Assembly (NCBI RefSeq): GCF_030012605.2
Contig: NZ_CP114055.2
DNA from: Bergeyella_A cardium
Lineage (GTDB): Bacteria > Bacteroidota > Bacteroidia > Flavobacteriales > Weeksellaceae
Length of the DNA: 64,000 nt
Strand: one strand, 5' to 3'
The position numbers and the translations under genes are program-made. How positions within the stretch are numbered: the first letter of the stretch is position 1; every line of letters begins with the position of its first letter. Below are positions 41,686-50,042 of this stretch, in pieces. The notes beneath the pieces were generated by a model. The model searched no databases. It was not told the DNA's origin and saw only the letters and a program-made list of their open reading frames with translations.

Positions 41686-42957
41686 ATGAATCAAGATCCT
41701 ATTTTCAGCTTAATTGAACAGGAAAGACAGAGACAATCTCACGGGATTGAGCTTATAGCTTCCGAGAATTTCGTTTCTGATAATGTAATGAGAGCAATGG
41801 GTAGCGTGCTTACCAATAAGTATGCAGAGGGCTACCCAGGTAAGAGATATTACGGCGGTTGTGAGGTGGTAGATGAGGTAGAAACCCTCGCTATCAACAG
41901 GGCAAAGGAGCTTTTCGGGGTGGATTATGTGAATGTACAGCCACACTCTGGCTCTCAGGCAAATGCTGCGGTATATCTCGCTTGTCTTAAACCTGGTGAT
42001 ACCGTTCTGGGCTTAGATTTATCTATGGGAGGGCACCTTACACACGGCTCTTTCGTGAATTTCTCGGGTATTCAGTATAATGCTCAGTTCTACGGAGTAG
42101 AGAGAGAAACTGGGCTTATAGACTACGAAGCGATGAGGCAAAAAGCCCTTGAAGTAAAACCTAAGATGATTATTGCAGGTTTTTCTGCCTACTCCCGAGA
42201 TTTGGATTATAAGAAATTCCGTGAGGTGGCAGATGAGGTAGGGGCAACCCTTTGGGCAGACATCGCTCACCCTGCTGGTCTCGTAGCGAAGAAGCTCCTC
42301 AATAATCCGTTTGAGCATTGCCATATCGTAACTACTACTACTCATAAAACCCTTAGAGGTCCTCGTGGTGGGATGATTCTTATGGGGAAAGACTTCGTTA
42401 ATACCTATGGGCATAAAACTCCGAAAGGCGAACTGAAGATGATGAGCCAGGTTCTTGATGGGGCGGTATTCCCAGGTGTTCAGGGAGGGCCTTTGGAGCA
42501 TATCATTGCGGGTAAGGCGGTATCTTTCGGTGAGGCACTTGACCATAAATTTGAAATCTATGCAAAGCAAGTCATTAAAAACGCTCAAGCTCTTGCAAAG
42601 GCAATGATGGATAGAGGCTTTGAAATCGTAAGTGGAGGCACCGAAAACCACCTGATGCTCATTGACCTTAGAAATAAAGGTGTAAATGGTAAGGAAACCG
42701 AAAAAGCACTCGTAAAAGCAGATATTACCTGCAACAAAAATATGGTTCCTTTTGATGATAAATCGGCATTTACAACTTCTGGTATCAGGTTAGGTACGGC
42801 AGCTATTACCACTCGCGGTCTCAAAGAAAATGATATGGATACCATAGCCGAGCTTATCTCCACTGTGGTAGATAATCTGAATAATGACACCATAGTAGCC
42901 GAAGTAAAAACAAAAGTAAATCAACTAATGGACGGCAGAGCGCTGTTTAACGAATAA
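41686..42957 (+). CDS. glyA: Serine hydroxymethyltransferase
   Basis: GlyA interconverts serine and glycine while loading a one-carbon unit on tetrahydrofolate, using PLP. The 423-residue product has the conserved HGIELIASENFVSDNV start, YAEGYPGKRYYGGCEVVDEV, the PLP region VQPHSGSQANAAVY, GFSAYSRDLDY, WADIAHPAGLVA and the Schiff-base lysine in TTTTHKTLRGPRGG, then FPGVQGGPLEHIIAGKAVSF. All are intact, and length is normal. It follows the class IV homologue by about 50 bp and has its own terminator. Confidence 0.98.
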   Translation: MNQDPIFSLIEQERQRQSHGIELIASENFVSDNVMRAMGSVLTNKYAEGYPGKRYYGGCEVVDEVETLAINRAKELFGVDYVNVQPHSGSQANAAVYLACLKPGDTVLGLDLSMGGHLTHGSFVNFSGIQYNAQFYGVERETGLIDYEAMRQKALEVKPKMIIAGFSAYSRDLDYKKFREVADEVGATLWADIAHPAGLVAKKLLNNPFEHCHIVTTTTHKTLRGPRGGMILMGKDFVNTYGHKTPKGELKMMSQVLDGAVFPGVQGGPLEHIIAGKAVSFGEALDHKFEIYAKQVIKNAQALAKAMMDRGFEIVSGGTENHLMLIDLRNKGVNGKETEKALVKADITCNKNMVPFDDKSAFTTSGIRLGTAAITTRGLKENDMDTIAELISTVVDNLNNDTIVAEVKTKVNQLMDGRALFNE

Positions 42958-43023
42958 AAAGAAAGTAATTTGGTTTGGGACGAGTTCCCTTCGTTTTCAT
43001 ATTATTATGTTTTTAAGGTTGGA

Positions 43024-43057
43024 TGCCCTAAACCGAGATGGTTTGGGGCATTGTTTT
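43024..43057 (+). terminator. Terminator of glyA
   Basis: TGCCCTAAACC (43024-43034) pairs with GGTTTGGGGCA (43040-43050), with one G-T pair, followed by TTGTTTT. Confidence 0.8.
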
Positions 43058-43090
43058 GGAGAGTCAGCATTGCTTTCTATTTATTTTTCT

Positions 43091-43098
43091 TACTTTTG
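43091..43098 (+). promoter_or_regulatory. -7 box for the BspA-like pseudogene
   Basis: TACTTTTG, full TAnnTTTG match, 50 nt upstream of the ATG at 43149. Confidence 0.5.
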
Positions 43099-43148
43099 CC
43101 CACGATTTTTATAATAAAAAATAGATAAAAACTTCAATTTTATTTAGT

Positions 43149-43350
43149 ATGCACTGTACTAATTCTTATGGAGATGAAAATAAGCCTACCCAAGAGCAGT
43201 TTAAAGAGATACAGCAGTGGGGAGATATCACTTGGGCAAAAGACCTAACAGGCGTATTTTTCGGTTGCACTCACCTTACCAAAAGGGCTTTATATCCTTA
43301 AAATCACCACTGAAAAAGCCACTTATACAGAGAAAATCATTAAGAAATAG
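43149..43350 (+). pseudogene. Relic of a BspA-like surface protein with a T9SS sorting domain
   Basis: From the ATG at 43149 a 50-codon frame reads MHCTNSYGDENKPTQEQFKE, then QQWGDITWAKDLTGVFFGCT, which resembles the start of a leucine-rich repeat of the BspA/DUF285 type (pattern WGDI-W, F-GC--L). It stops at 43299-43301. In the +1 frame from 43285, past the AAAAGGG run, the sequence reads GLYILKITTEK, ATYTE and KIIKK before a stop, the pattern of a type A C-terminal sorting domain of type IX secretion. Removing one A restores the join LTKGLYILK. Most of the repeat region is absent. A promoter and a terminator bracket it. Confidence 0.6.
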
Positions 43351-43385
43351 TATTTTTTCATTTTATAAATTTTATTATTACCTAT

Positions 43386-43418
43386 GTTCCCAGAGCCTAT
43401 AGCTCTGGGAACTTTTCA
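43386..43418 (+). terminator. Terminator downstream of the pseudogene
   Basis: GTTCCCAGAGC (43386-43396) pairs perfectly with GCTCTGGGAAC (43402-43412), followed by TTTTC. Retention of this structure suggests the locus was once an active gene. Confidence 0.8.
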
Positions 43419-43478
43419 TTAGCACGGCAGGCACACCGTAGCTGGTGAGGCTCTTACCACAAACAAACCACCCACCGC

Positions 43479-43565
43479 GAGTAGCTAAAAGCCAGAAGCC
43501 AATTGCCATCCACCGCCTACTGCTTACTGCCAATAGCTAATAGCCAATAGCCAGAAGCTAATTGA
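43479..43565. repeat. Heptad repeat upstream of the GH3 gene
   Basis: Seven-mers ending in GC run in phase (TAAAAGC, CAGAAGC, CAATTGC), then a 3-bp phase shift, then CTACTGC, TTACTGC, CAATAGC, TAATAGC, CAATAGC, CAGAAGC. Several heptads are the same as those at 1469-1500. It ends 13 bp before the promoter of the GH3 gene. Confidence 0.75.
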
Positions 43566-43577
43566 GGTGGGAATTTG

Positions 43578-43585
43578 TATTTTTG
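43578..43585 (+). promoter_or_regulatory. Bacteroidota -7 box for the GH3 gene
   Basis: TATTTTTG, full match, 27 nt upstream of the ATG at 43613. Confidence 0.6.
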
Positions 43586-43612
43586 TGTGCTTAATAAAAA
43601 GAAATTTTAGAT

Positions 43613-45310
43613 ATGAGAGGTATTATCAAGGCTTTGATAGTAGGAGGTTTGGCATTGCAGAGCACTGCGGTTTGGGGGCAGTTTGTACCGAAGAATTACA
43701 GCCGTAAGGAGATGAAGGAAGCAAAAAAGTGGGTAGATTCTACTTATAGCCAGCTGTCTATGGATGAGCGGCTGGGGCAGTTGTTCATTATCGCGCTCTA
43801 TACCAACAAGGGCGAGGAGCATATAGACGAGGTAAGGAAAATTGTAAAAAATGAGAAGATTGGTGGGCTTATTCTGATGCAGGATGATGCGCGGCGGGAG
43901 ATAGAGCTGTTGAATGAATTTCAGTCGGAGGCAAAAATCCGCCTTTTGGTGGGTATGGATGCTGAGTGGGGGCTTTTCCAAAGGATAAAAACCGCGTATA
44001 AACTCCCTTGGGCAATTACACTCGGTGCGATTCAGGACAAGCGATTGCTCTACGAGATGTCTGCACAGATTGCTGCAGACGCTAAGAAAGTGGGTGTGCA
44101 CTGGGATTTTGCCCCTGTGGTGGATGTAAATACCAATCCTAAAAATCCGATTATTGGCAATAGGAGTTTTGGCTCCGATGTGGGGAATGTATCGCAGTCG
44201 GCACTCCACTATTCCAAAGGCTTGCAGGAGCAGAATATTCTGGCAGCGATAAAGCATTTCCCTGGTCACGGAGATACGGATGTAGATTCTCATTTGGATT
44301 TACCGCTGGTGAGCCATTCGACCAAAAGATTAAACGAAGTAGAGCTTGCACCTTTCAAGGCATTAATCAATAAAGGTATTGGTGGCGTTATGGTAGCTCA
44401 CCTCTATGTACCGGCATTAGAGAAGAAAAAAGGGGTTCCTGCTTCGGTTTCCTATGATATCGTTACCCGATTATTAAAGAAAAAGCTCGGCTACAAGGGG
44501 CTGATTATTACCGATGCCCTTAATATGGGAGCCGTAGCGAAGAGGTATAAAGCAGGGGAACTCGATGCAATGGCATTTAAGGCAGGGAATGATATTATGC
44601 TCTTTTCGCAGGGAGTAGCAGAGGGGAAGAGGCTTATCAGGAAAGCGATTGAGGCTGGGGAAATCCCTCAAAAAAGATTGGAAGAAAGCGTGAAGAAAAT
44701 CCTCCTTACGAAATATTATTTGGGCTTGAATAAGGAGTATACACCGCTCTCAGCAGAGAATATCGATAGAGAATTGAGCTCGCCAGCACATAAAGCCTTA
44801 GCTCAAAAGCTCTACTCGGCAGCGCTTACATTGATAAAGAATGATGAGCATTTGCTCCCCCTCAGGAAAAATGAAACTTATTATTATCTCCCATTAGAGG
44901 AAGCACCTCATCAAACCTTTGCTGATGAACTCGCAAAGGAGAATACCATCGTTATCATTAAAAATGAAAAAGAAATAGCCAGTATTCCAAGAAATTCAAA
45001 GCTCATTGTGGGGCTTCATAAGGATAATTCTACTGCCTATAAACCTTATAAAATATCGGATAAGAGTAAGGCGATGCTATTAAATTTAGCTGAGAATCAT
45101 CAGGTAATTCTGAATGTATTTGGTAGTCCTTATGCTCTAAAAGATATTGATATCACTCCTATTTCTACCGTATTGGTCTCGTATGAGAATAATGATGATT
45201 CTATGGTGGCAACTGCCCAATCTATGCAAGGCAAGCAACCGATTAATGGAAGAATTCCCGTCCTTGTAAACGATACTATTACTTACGGTATGGGGATGAG
45301 CTTAGATTAA
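43613..45310 (+). CDS. GH3 family beta-N-acetylhexosaminidase-like enzyme
   Basis: An exported glycoside hydrolase of 565 residues with signal peptide MRGIIKALIVGGLALQSTAV. The GH3 barrel spans about 40-390: LSMDERLGQLFIIALYTNKG, GGLILMQDDARRE, VGMDAEWGLFQRI, FAPVVDVNTNPKNPIIGNRS, and the NagZ-type motif IKHFPGHGDTDVDSH with the histidine-aspartate pair, then GVMVAHLYVPAL and LIITDALNMGAVAKRY with the nucleophile aspartate. The C-terminal ~170 residues form a small second domain. Likely substrate: muropeptide or other N-acetylglucosamine glycosides. Many Bacteroidota relatives carry a C-terminal beta-lactamase-like domain; this one does not. The ABC exporter follows 18 bp later. Confidence 0.9.
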   Translation: MRGIIKALIVGGLALQSTAVWGQFVPKNYSRKEMKEAKKWVDSTYSQLSMDERLGQLFIIALYTNKGEEHIDEVRKIVKNEKIGGLILMQDDARREIELLNEFQSEAKIRLLVGMDAEWGLFQRIKTAYKLPWAITLGAIQDKRLLYEMSAQIAADAKKVGVHWDFAPVVDVNTNPKNPIIGNRSFGSDVGNVSQSALHYSKGLQEQNILAAIKHFPGHGDTDVDSHLDLPLVSHSTKRLNEVELAPFKALINKGIGGVMVAHLYVPALEKKKGVPASVSYDIVTRLLKKKLGYKGLIITDALNMGAVAKRYKAGELDAMAFKAGNDIMLFSQGVAEGKRLIRKAIEAGEIPQKRLEESVKKILLTKYYLGLNKEYTPLSAENIDRELSSPAHKALAQKLYSAALTLIKNDEHLLPLRKNETYYYLPLEEAPHQTFADELAKENTIVIIKNEKEIASIPRNSKLIVGLHKDNSTAYKPYKISDKSKAMLLNLAENHQVILNVFGSPYALKDIDITPISTVLVSYENNDDSMVATAQSMQGKQPINGRIPVLVNDTITYGMGMSLD

Positions 45311-45316
45311 AAATTG

Positions 45317-45324
45317 TACTTTTG
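45317..45324 (+). promoter_or_regulatory. -7 box with four nucleotides to the ATG of the ABC exporter
   Basis: TACTTTTG, full match, begins 6 bp after the GH3 stop codon and ends 4 nt before the ATG at 45329, so the exporter message may be leaderless. Confidence 0.6.
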
Positions 45325-45328
45325 CCCG

Positions 45329-47170
45329 ATGAAATACACAAAACGAATCTTACAATTCGCAAAGCCTCATCAGAAGTTCCTCTGGGGTAGTATGTTTTTT
45401 AATATTCTATACTCTGTACTCAATATTTTCTCCGTCGGTACTATGCTCCCTATCTTAGGGCTGATGTTTGGTACGGTAGATAAAGTTGATACCTCTGTAC
45501 CCCCTCAGTGGAATGGAAATTATGGTGGGTATTTCTCTTATCTGAAAGATTCTGCGTATTATCATATCCAGCTGAGTATAGAGCAGTATGGTACGGTGAG
45601 TGTTTTGGCTGTCTTGTGTAGCGTAACGGCAGTAGCATTCCTGCTGAGGAATGTGTTTAGATATATAGGGGCGTTTTTATTGGTCAATTATCGTGTGGGG
45701 ATTACCCGAGACCTCCGTACAGCGATGTATGATAAGTTCTTGAAACTTCCCGTTTCATTCTTTACCGAACAGCGAAAAGGGGATATGCTCTCGAGAATCT
45801 CAAATGATATAGGGAGTGTTGAGAGTGGGATAATGTCTAGCCTTGTAGATGTGATCAACTCTCCATTTATGATTATTTCATCGCTTATTACCCTATTTTT
45901 ACTTGCGCCTAATCTTACCTTATTTTCCCTCATCGTATTCCCAATAATGGGTTGGCTGATTTCCTGGGTAGGTAAAAGCCTTAAAAGGCAGGCTCATCAA
46001 GCGCAAGCTGAACTGGGAAACCTTTTTTCACTTGTAGATGAAACCTTGAAGTCATCAAAAGTGATTAAGATATTTAATGCCGATAAAATCCTTAAAAATC
46101 GTTTTAATACAACGACTGATAACTGGCAGAAATACGCCATAGGAATGAGCAGAAGGAGGGAAATGGCATCTCCTATGAGTGAGTTTTTGGGCTCTGTTAC
46201 TATGCTCCTTATAGCGTGGTTTGCAGGGGTTCAGATTATAGAGAAACAATCTATGGAGCCAGAGACTTTCCTGGTATTTATAGGAATGTTTTATCAGATA
46301 TTAGAGCCGGCAAAGAAGTTATCCAGTGCAGTATCTTCTATTCAAGGAGGGGTAGCGAGTTTGGAACGGGTTTCTGAGGTGTTAGACTATGATTTAAAGA
46401 TAGAAGAGCCTCAAAACCCAGTTTATATTTCAGATTTAAAGGAGAAGATTGAGTTTAAAAACATCACTTTTCAATATGATAAGGATAATGTAATCCTTAG
46501 AGATTTTAATCTCAGCATTCCGAAAGGTAAAACCATTGCATTGGTGGGACAGTCTGGGAGTGGGAAGACTACCGTTGCCAACCTTCTGGCAAGGTTTTAT
46601 GATGTCTCCCAAGGGCAGATCCTGATTGATGGGAATAATATAAAAGATCTCAACTTAGCCCAGTACAGAAGTCTTTTAGGTATGGTTACTCAGGAATCCG
46701 TTTTGTTTAATGACACTGTTTATAACAACATCCTGATGGGTAAGCCCGATGCCACCAGAGAAGAGGTGATAGAAGCAGCTAAAATCGCTAATGCTGACCA
46801 GTTTATCTCTCAGCTTTCGGAGGGCTATGATACTAACATAGGAGACGATGGAAGCAAGCTCTCGGGAGGACAAAAACAACGGGTGTCCATTGCCAGAGCT
46901 GTACTGAAAAACCCTCCTGTAATGATTTTGGATGAGGCAACCTCTGCCTTGGATACAGAATCTGAAAGGATGGTTCAGAATGCCCTCGATAGAATGATGG
47001 AGAATCGCACTTCGCTTATTATCGCCCATAGATTATCCACAATTCAGAAAGCAGACCTTATTGTTGTAATGGAAAAAGGTCTAATTGTAGAGCAGGGTAC
47101 TCATACTGAGCTTCTGCAAAAGGAGGGTATCTATAAAAAACTGGTAGAACTTCAAAATTTCCAAGATTAG
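45329..47170 (+). CDS. ABC exporter, MsbA-like (fused membrane and ATPase domains)
   Basis: A half-transporter of 613 residues that probably works as a homodimer in the inner membrane. The membrane domain (about 1-330) has six hydrophobic helices; the ATPase domain (about 355-605) has Walker A GQSGSGKTTVANLL, signature LSGGQKQRVSI, Walker B VMILDEATSALD and the switch histidine in IIAHRLSTI. The layout resembles MsbA (lipid A core flippase) and related lipid or drug exporters. MsbA is plausible because lpxD is present, but a drug-export role cannot be excluded. The ATG at 45329 is chosen because the upstream TTG lies in the promoter region. It is followed by an ECF sigma cassette. Confidence 0.9.
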   Translation: MKYTKRILQFAKPHQKFLWGSMFFNILYSVLNIFSVGTMLPILGLMFGTVDKVDTSVPPQWNGNYGGYFSYLKDSAYYHIQLSIEQYGTVSVLAVLCSVTAVAFLLRNVFRYIGAFLLVNYRVGITRDLRTAMYDKFLKLPVSFFTEQRKGDMLSRISNDIGSVESGIMSSLVDVINSPFMIISSLITLFLLAPNLTLFSLIVFPIMGWLISWVGKSLKRQAHQAQAELGNLFSLVDETLKSSKVIKIFNADKILKNRFNTTTDNWQKYAIGMSRRREMASPMSEFLGSVTMLLIAWFAGVQIIEKQSMEPETFLVFIGMFYQILEPAKKLSSAVSSIQGGVASLERVSEVLDYDLKIEEPQNPVYISDLKEKIEFKNITFQYDKDNVILRDFNLSIPKGKTIALVGQSGSGKTTVANLLARFYDVSQGQILIDGNNIKDLNLAQYRSLLGMVTQESVLFNDTVYNNILMGKPDATREEVIEAAKIANADQFISQLSEGYDTNIGDDGSKLSGGQKQRVSIARAVLKNPPVMILDEATSALDTESERMVQNALDRMMENRTSLIIAHRLSTIQKADLIVVMEKGLIVEQGTHTELLQKEGIYKKLVELQNFQD

Positions 47171-47229
47171 GAACAGAGTTCTATTTAACTTTTTCATTTT
47201 TCTCAAATCAAAACTTGCGATAGCTTAGT

Positions 47230-47781
47230 ATGAAGCATAGAGACGAGGAAATCATCTCCTTAATGCGTCGGGAAAAGACGAGCAACAGGGGATTTCGTAT
47301 GCTAATGGATGCTTATCAGGAGCGTTTGTACTGGCATATCCGTCGTATGGTGGTAGAAAATGAGTCTGCACAAGATATCTTACAGGAAACCTTCATCAAA
47401 GTTTATCGCAATTTTCATCAGTTTAAGCAGGACAGTCAGCTTTACACCTGGTTATACAGAATAGCTACCAATGAAGCCCTTCAATACCTTGCCAAGATGA
47501 AGAAAATGAAAAAAATAGATGGAGATGTGAGTTTTTATTTGCAGAATAGGGTGGCTCATAATGCTAAACACGATGCAGAAGAGATACAAATCTTGCTACA
47601 AAAGGCAATACACAGCCTTCCGGAGAAGCAGAAGCTGGTATTCACGATGAGGTATTATGATGAGCTGCCGTATGAGGAATTAAGCAAGGTACTGAATATG
47701 TCGGTGGGAACTTTGAAGACCAACTATCACTATGCTAAGCAGAAAATAGAGGAATACATCAAACAAAACTCGGATGTTTAA
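47230..47781 (+). CDS. ECF-type RNA polymerase sigma factor
   Basis: A 183-residue sigma-70 family factor with region 2 (about 22-90: AYQERLYWHIRRMVVENESA, QDILQETFIKVYRNFHQF) and region 4 (about 125-178: LPEKQKLVFTMRYYDELPYE, MSVGTLKTNYHYAKQKIEEY) and no region 3, the ECF layout. It is followed 11 bp later by a single-span membrane protein and then by a periplasmic helical protein, the usual pattern of an anti-sigma factor with its sensor. It would control an envelope-related regulon. Promoter choice is unknown. Confidence 0.94.
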   Translation: MKHRDEEIISLMRREKTSNRGFRMLMDAYQERLYWHIRRMVVENESAQDILQETFIKVYRNFHQFKQDSQLYTWLYRIATNEALQYLAKMKKMKKIDGDVSFYLQNRVAHNAKHDAEEIQILLQKAIHSLPEKQKLVFTMRYYDELPYEELSKVLNMSVGTLKTNYHYAKQKIEEYIKQNSDV

Positions 47782-47792
47782 ATTTTGGAAAG

Positions 47793-48299
47793 ATGAAAAA
47801 CTTGGATTTAGAAAAGCTGAAAAGGGAAAATATATACCAAACTCCTGAGCATTTATTTGAAGGGGTGCAATCCCGCGTATTTTCTCAGTTATCGCTCCAT
47901 AAGAGTAGTGTTTCTAATGCTAAAGTCATTGAGCTATTTGGGAAATATGCTGTAGCAGCGGCAGTTGTCCTTATTTTTAGCATTGGAGGCTTTGTTTTAT
48001 TCAAGCATCAAGGAGAGGAAACCTTACCAGCAAACAGAGAGGAGGTATTGCTCACTTACCAAGAAGATACGGCTATAGAAGTACAGCCTCATACCGAAAT
48101 TGAGGAGGAGAAAATCCATTATACCGTAGTAAAAACTATCATTCCCGAGACAAATCCCCCTGTTCAGAATCTACATACTATCACGCATAAGAATATTGAT
48201 AAAAATATAGACGAACTTATCTCTTCTTACTCCAATGTGGAGATTAATCAGTTGGTAAATGAGTCAGAACCCGATGTATATTTAGATATATTTTATTAA
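47793..48299 (+). CDS. Putative anti-sigma factor (single-pass membrane protein)
   Basis: A 168-residue protein with a cytoplasmic N-terminus (about 1-48), one hydrophobic helix (about 51-68, AVAAAVVLIFSIGGFVLF) and a periplasmic C-terminal part. It lies 11 bp after the ECF sigma gene and 2 bp before the periplasmic helical protein. The N-terminal MKNLDLEKLKRENIYQTPEH is a plausible sigma-binding segment. There is no clear zinc-binding HxxxCxxC anti-sigma motif. The role is inferred from context only. Confidence 0.6.
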   Translation: MKNLDLEKLKRENIYQTPEHLFEGVQSRVFSQLSLHKSSVSNAKVIELFGKYAVAAAVVLIFSIGGFVLFKHQGEETLPANREEVLLTYQEDTAIEVQPHTEIEEEKIHYTVVKTIIPETNPPVQNLHTITHKNIDKNIDELISSYSNVEINQLVNESEPDVYLDIFY

Positions 48300-48301
48300 A
48301 A

Positions 48302-48772
48302 ATGAAAAAATCAGCTGTAATATTTCTGTTATTTTTCGCAATGAGTCTTAATGCTCAGAAAACAGACAAGAGATCTCATAATCAGGACCCAAAAGAGAGG
48401 AAAGAAGAGCTCTGGAAATACCGTGAGCAGCTTTTAATAGATGAGCTGGGCATAGCACCAGACAAGCAAGACGCCTTTAAGCAGATTCATAAACAATATC
48501 ACGAGGAGAATAGAAGGATTAAAAAGACTTTTAACCCCGTTTTTGATGTTCATAAGCTCAGTGATGCCGAAGCTCAGGCTAAAATAGAGCAGGGCTTCAT
48601 CGTGGGGGAGCAGTTGATTGCCAACAGGAGGAAATTTGCAAAAGAAATGCAGGCAATTCTCAGTCCACAGCAGATTTTGAAGCTTTTCCAAGTGGAGGGG
48701 ATTATCAAAGAAAAGGTAAGGACGAGACATTGTCAGATAGATGACAAGAAAAATAAAGGGATTAAGCAATGA
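48302..48772 (+). CDS. Periplasmic helical protein of the ECF cassette
   Basis: A 156-residue exported protein: signal peptide MKKSAVIFLLFFAMSLNAQ, then charged helices (ERKEELWKYREQLLIDELGI, AFKQIHKQYHEENRRIKKTF) and the LSPQQILKLFQVEGI segment. It resembles small Spy/CpxP-like or heavy-metal-sensor proteins that respond to envelope stress and tune an adjacent sigma/anti-sigma pair in Bacteroidota. The stop overlaps the next gene's start by 4 bp (ATGA), suggesting coupled translation with DUF2480. Ligand unknown. Confidence 0.65.
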   Translation: MKKSAVIFLLFFAMSLNAQKTDKRSHNQDPKERKEELWKYREQLLIDELGIAPDKQDAFKQIHKQYHEENRRIKKTFNPVFDVHKLSDAEAQAKIEQGFIVGEQLIANRRKFAKEMQAILSPQQILKLFQVEGIIKEKVRTRHCQIDDKKNKGIKQ

Positions 48773-49281
48773 GCGAAGACCTTGAAATAAAAAATCGAGT
48801 ATCGGAGAGCGGACTTATCAATTTTGATATTTCAACCCTCATTCCTACCGGTAAAAGAATTGGTATAGACCTTAAAGATTTCCTCTTTCAGGGGTTAATA
48901 CTTAAAGAAAAAGACTTCCGTGAGAGCATTCGCCAGATAGCTACAGAGGACTACCGAGGAGCTTTCGTTTATATCTTTAATTCAGCGGATGCTATCGTAC
49001 CACTTTGGGCATATTTCCTGCTAACAGCAAAGCTCACAGGGGTAGCCGAAAAAATTATCTTTGGAACGAGGGAAGTACTCGAAAATCTACTGATGCACGA
49101 CGCTATATTGTCCTACGATTTCACCTCTCTGAAAGGTAAAAGGGTCTTGGTTAAAGGTTGTGCCGAGCAAGAAATTCCAGAGAATGCCTATGTAGAGCTG
49201 GTGCAAGCCCTAAAACCCATAGTGAAGTCCCTAATGTTCGGAGAAGCCTGCTCCAATGTACCGATTTTCAAAAATCCATAA
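48769..49281 (+). CDS. DUF2480 protein
   Basis: A 170-residue soluble protein matching DUF2480, a family restricted largely to Bacteroidota. Conserved-looking segments are VSESGLINFDISTLIPTGKR, IDLKDFLFQGLILKEKDFRE, VYIFNSADAIVPLWAYFLLT and YVELVQALKPIVKSLMFGEA near the C-terminus. No catalytic motif is evident. The start overlaps the preceding stop by 4 bp, so it is probably the last gene of the sigma-factor unit, although a role in that pathway is only suggested by position. Confidence 0.85.
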   Translation: MSEDLEIKNRVSESGLINFDISTLIPTGKRIGIDLKDFLFQGLILKEKDFRESIRQIATEDYRGAFVYIFNSADAIVPLWAYFLLTAKLTGVAEKIIFGTREVLENLLMHDAILSYDFTSLKGKRVLVKGCAEQEIPENAYVELVQALKPIVKSLMFGEACSNVPIFKNP

Positions 49282-49393
49282 ACAACGCCCCATTATCTCA
49301 TCGTAAAAACCATTTCATCATCAATATTTACCACTTTTTATATTGATGATAACCGCAGACATATCCATTCTACTCCGTTGGAAACAATTTTTA

Positions 49394-49401
49394 TATATTT
49401 G
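49394..49401 (+). promoter_or_regulatory. -7 box with five nucleotides to the ATG of DUF4290
   Basis: TATATTTG, full match, ends 5 nt before the ATG at 49407, another candidate leaderless start. Confidence 0.6.
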
Positions 49402-49406
49402 CAACT

Positions 49407-50042
49407 ATGGAATACAACACACAGAGGACCAACCTCCACCTCCCTGAGTATGGAAGAATCATACAAAACCTTGTAGAGCAGTGCAAAGCCATACAAGACC
49501 GTCAAGAAAGAAATGAAGTAGCAAAATCAATTGTCCATTTTATGGGACAGCGCAATCCTCACCTACGAGATGCAGAAAACTATAAGCACAAACTCTGGGA
49601 TCATTTGTTTATACTTGCAGATTACGACTTAGATGTAGATTCTCCCTACCCGATTCCCTCAAAGGAGGACTTCAATGTTCAGCCGAACCGAATGAAATAC
49701 CCTAAACTACAAGGGGAATACAAATTTTACGGTAAAAGCATCCTTCAGCTCATAGAAAAAGCGATTTCTCTCGCAAATGGAGACGAAAAAGACGCCCTCG
49801 TAGCCGTTATAGCCAATAATATGAAGAAGTTTTACAATGTCTATAATAAAGAGCATGTGGCTGATGAGGTGATTTTCCGCCATTTGAAAGAACTTTCGGA
49901 CAACAGATTGGATTTAACCAATATCAGTTCATTAGACAAGAGCAAAATCTACTATCCGAACAAGAATAATTCAAATAATAAGTACAAAGCACAGAACAAT
50001 AGGCACAAAAACTTCAATAATAAAAAGAGAAAACCAGAATGA
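49407..50042 (+). CDS. DUF4290 protein
   Basis: A 211-residue protein of the DUF4290 family of Bacteroidota. It opens MEYNTQRTNLHLPEYGRIIQ, with RNPHLRDAENYKHKLWDHLF and VAVIANNMKKFYNVYNKEHV in the middle. The C-terminal 40 residues are asparagine- and lysine-rich (NKNNSNNKYKAQNNRHKNFN), probably disordered and able to bind nucleic acid or another protein. Its stop overlaps the murA start by 4 bp, so the two are translationally coupled; the gene pair is common in this phylum. Function unknown. Confidence 0.85.
   Translation: MEYNTQRTNLHLPEYGRIIQNLVEQCKAIQDRQERNEVAKSIVHFMGQRNPHLRDAENYKHKLWDHLFILADYDLDVDSPYPIPSKEDFNVQPNRMKYPKLQGEYKFYGKSILQLIEKAISLANGDEKDALVAVIANNMKKFYNVYNKEHVADEVIFRHLKELSDNRLDLTNISSLDKSKIYYPNKNNSNNKYKAQNNRHKNFNNKKRKPE

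Noticed and set aside
43217..43402. A 61-codon frame inside the pseudogene region
   Set aside because: It is out of frame with both recognisable halves (the BspA-like start and the sorting-domain end) and runs into the terminator.
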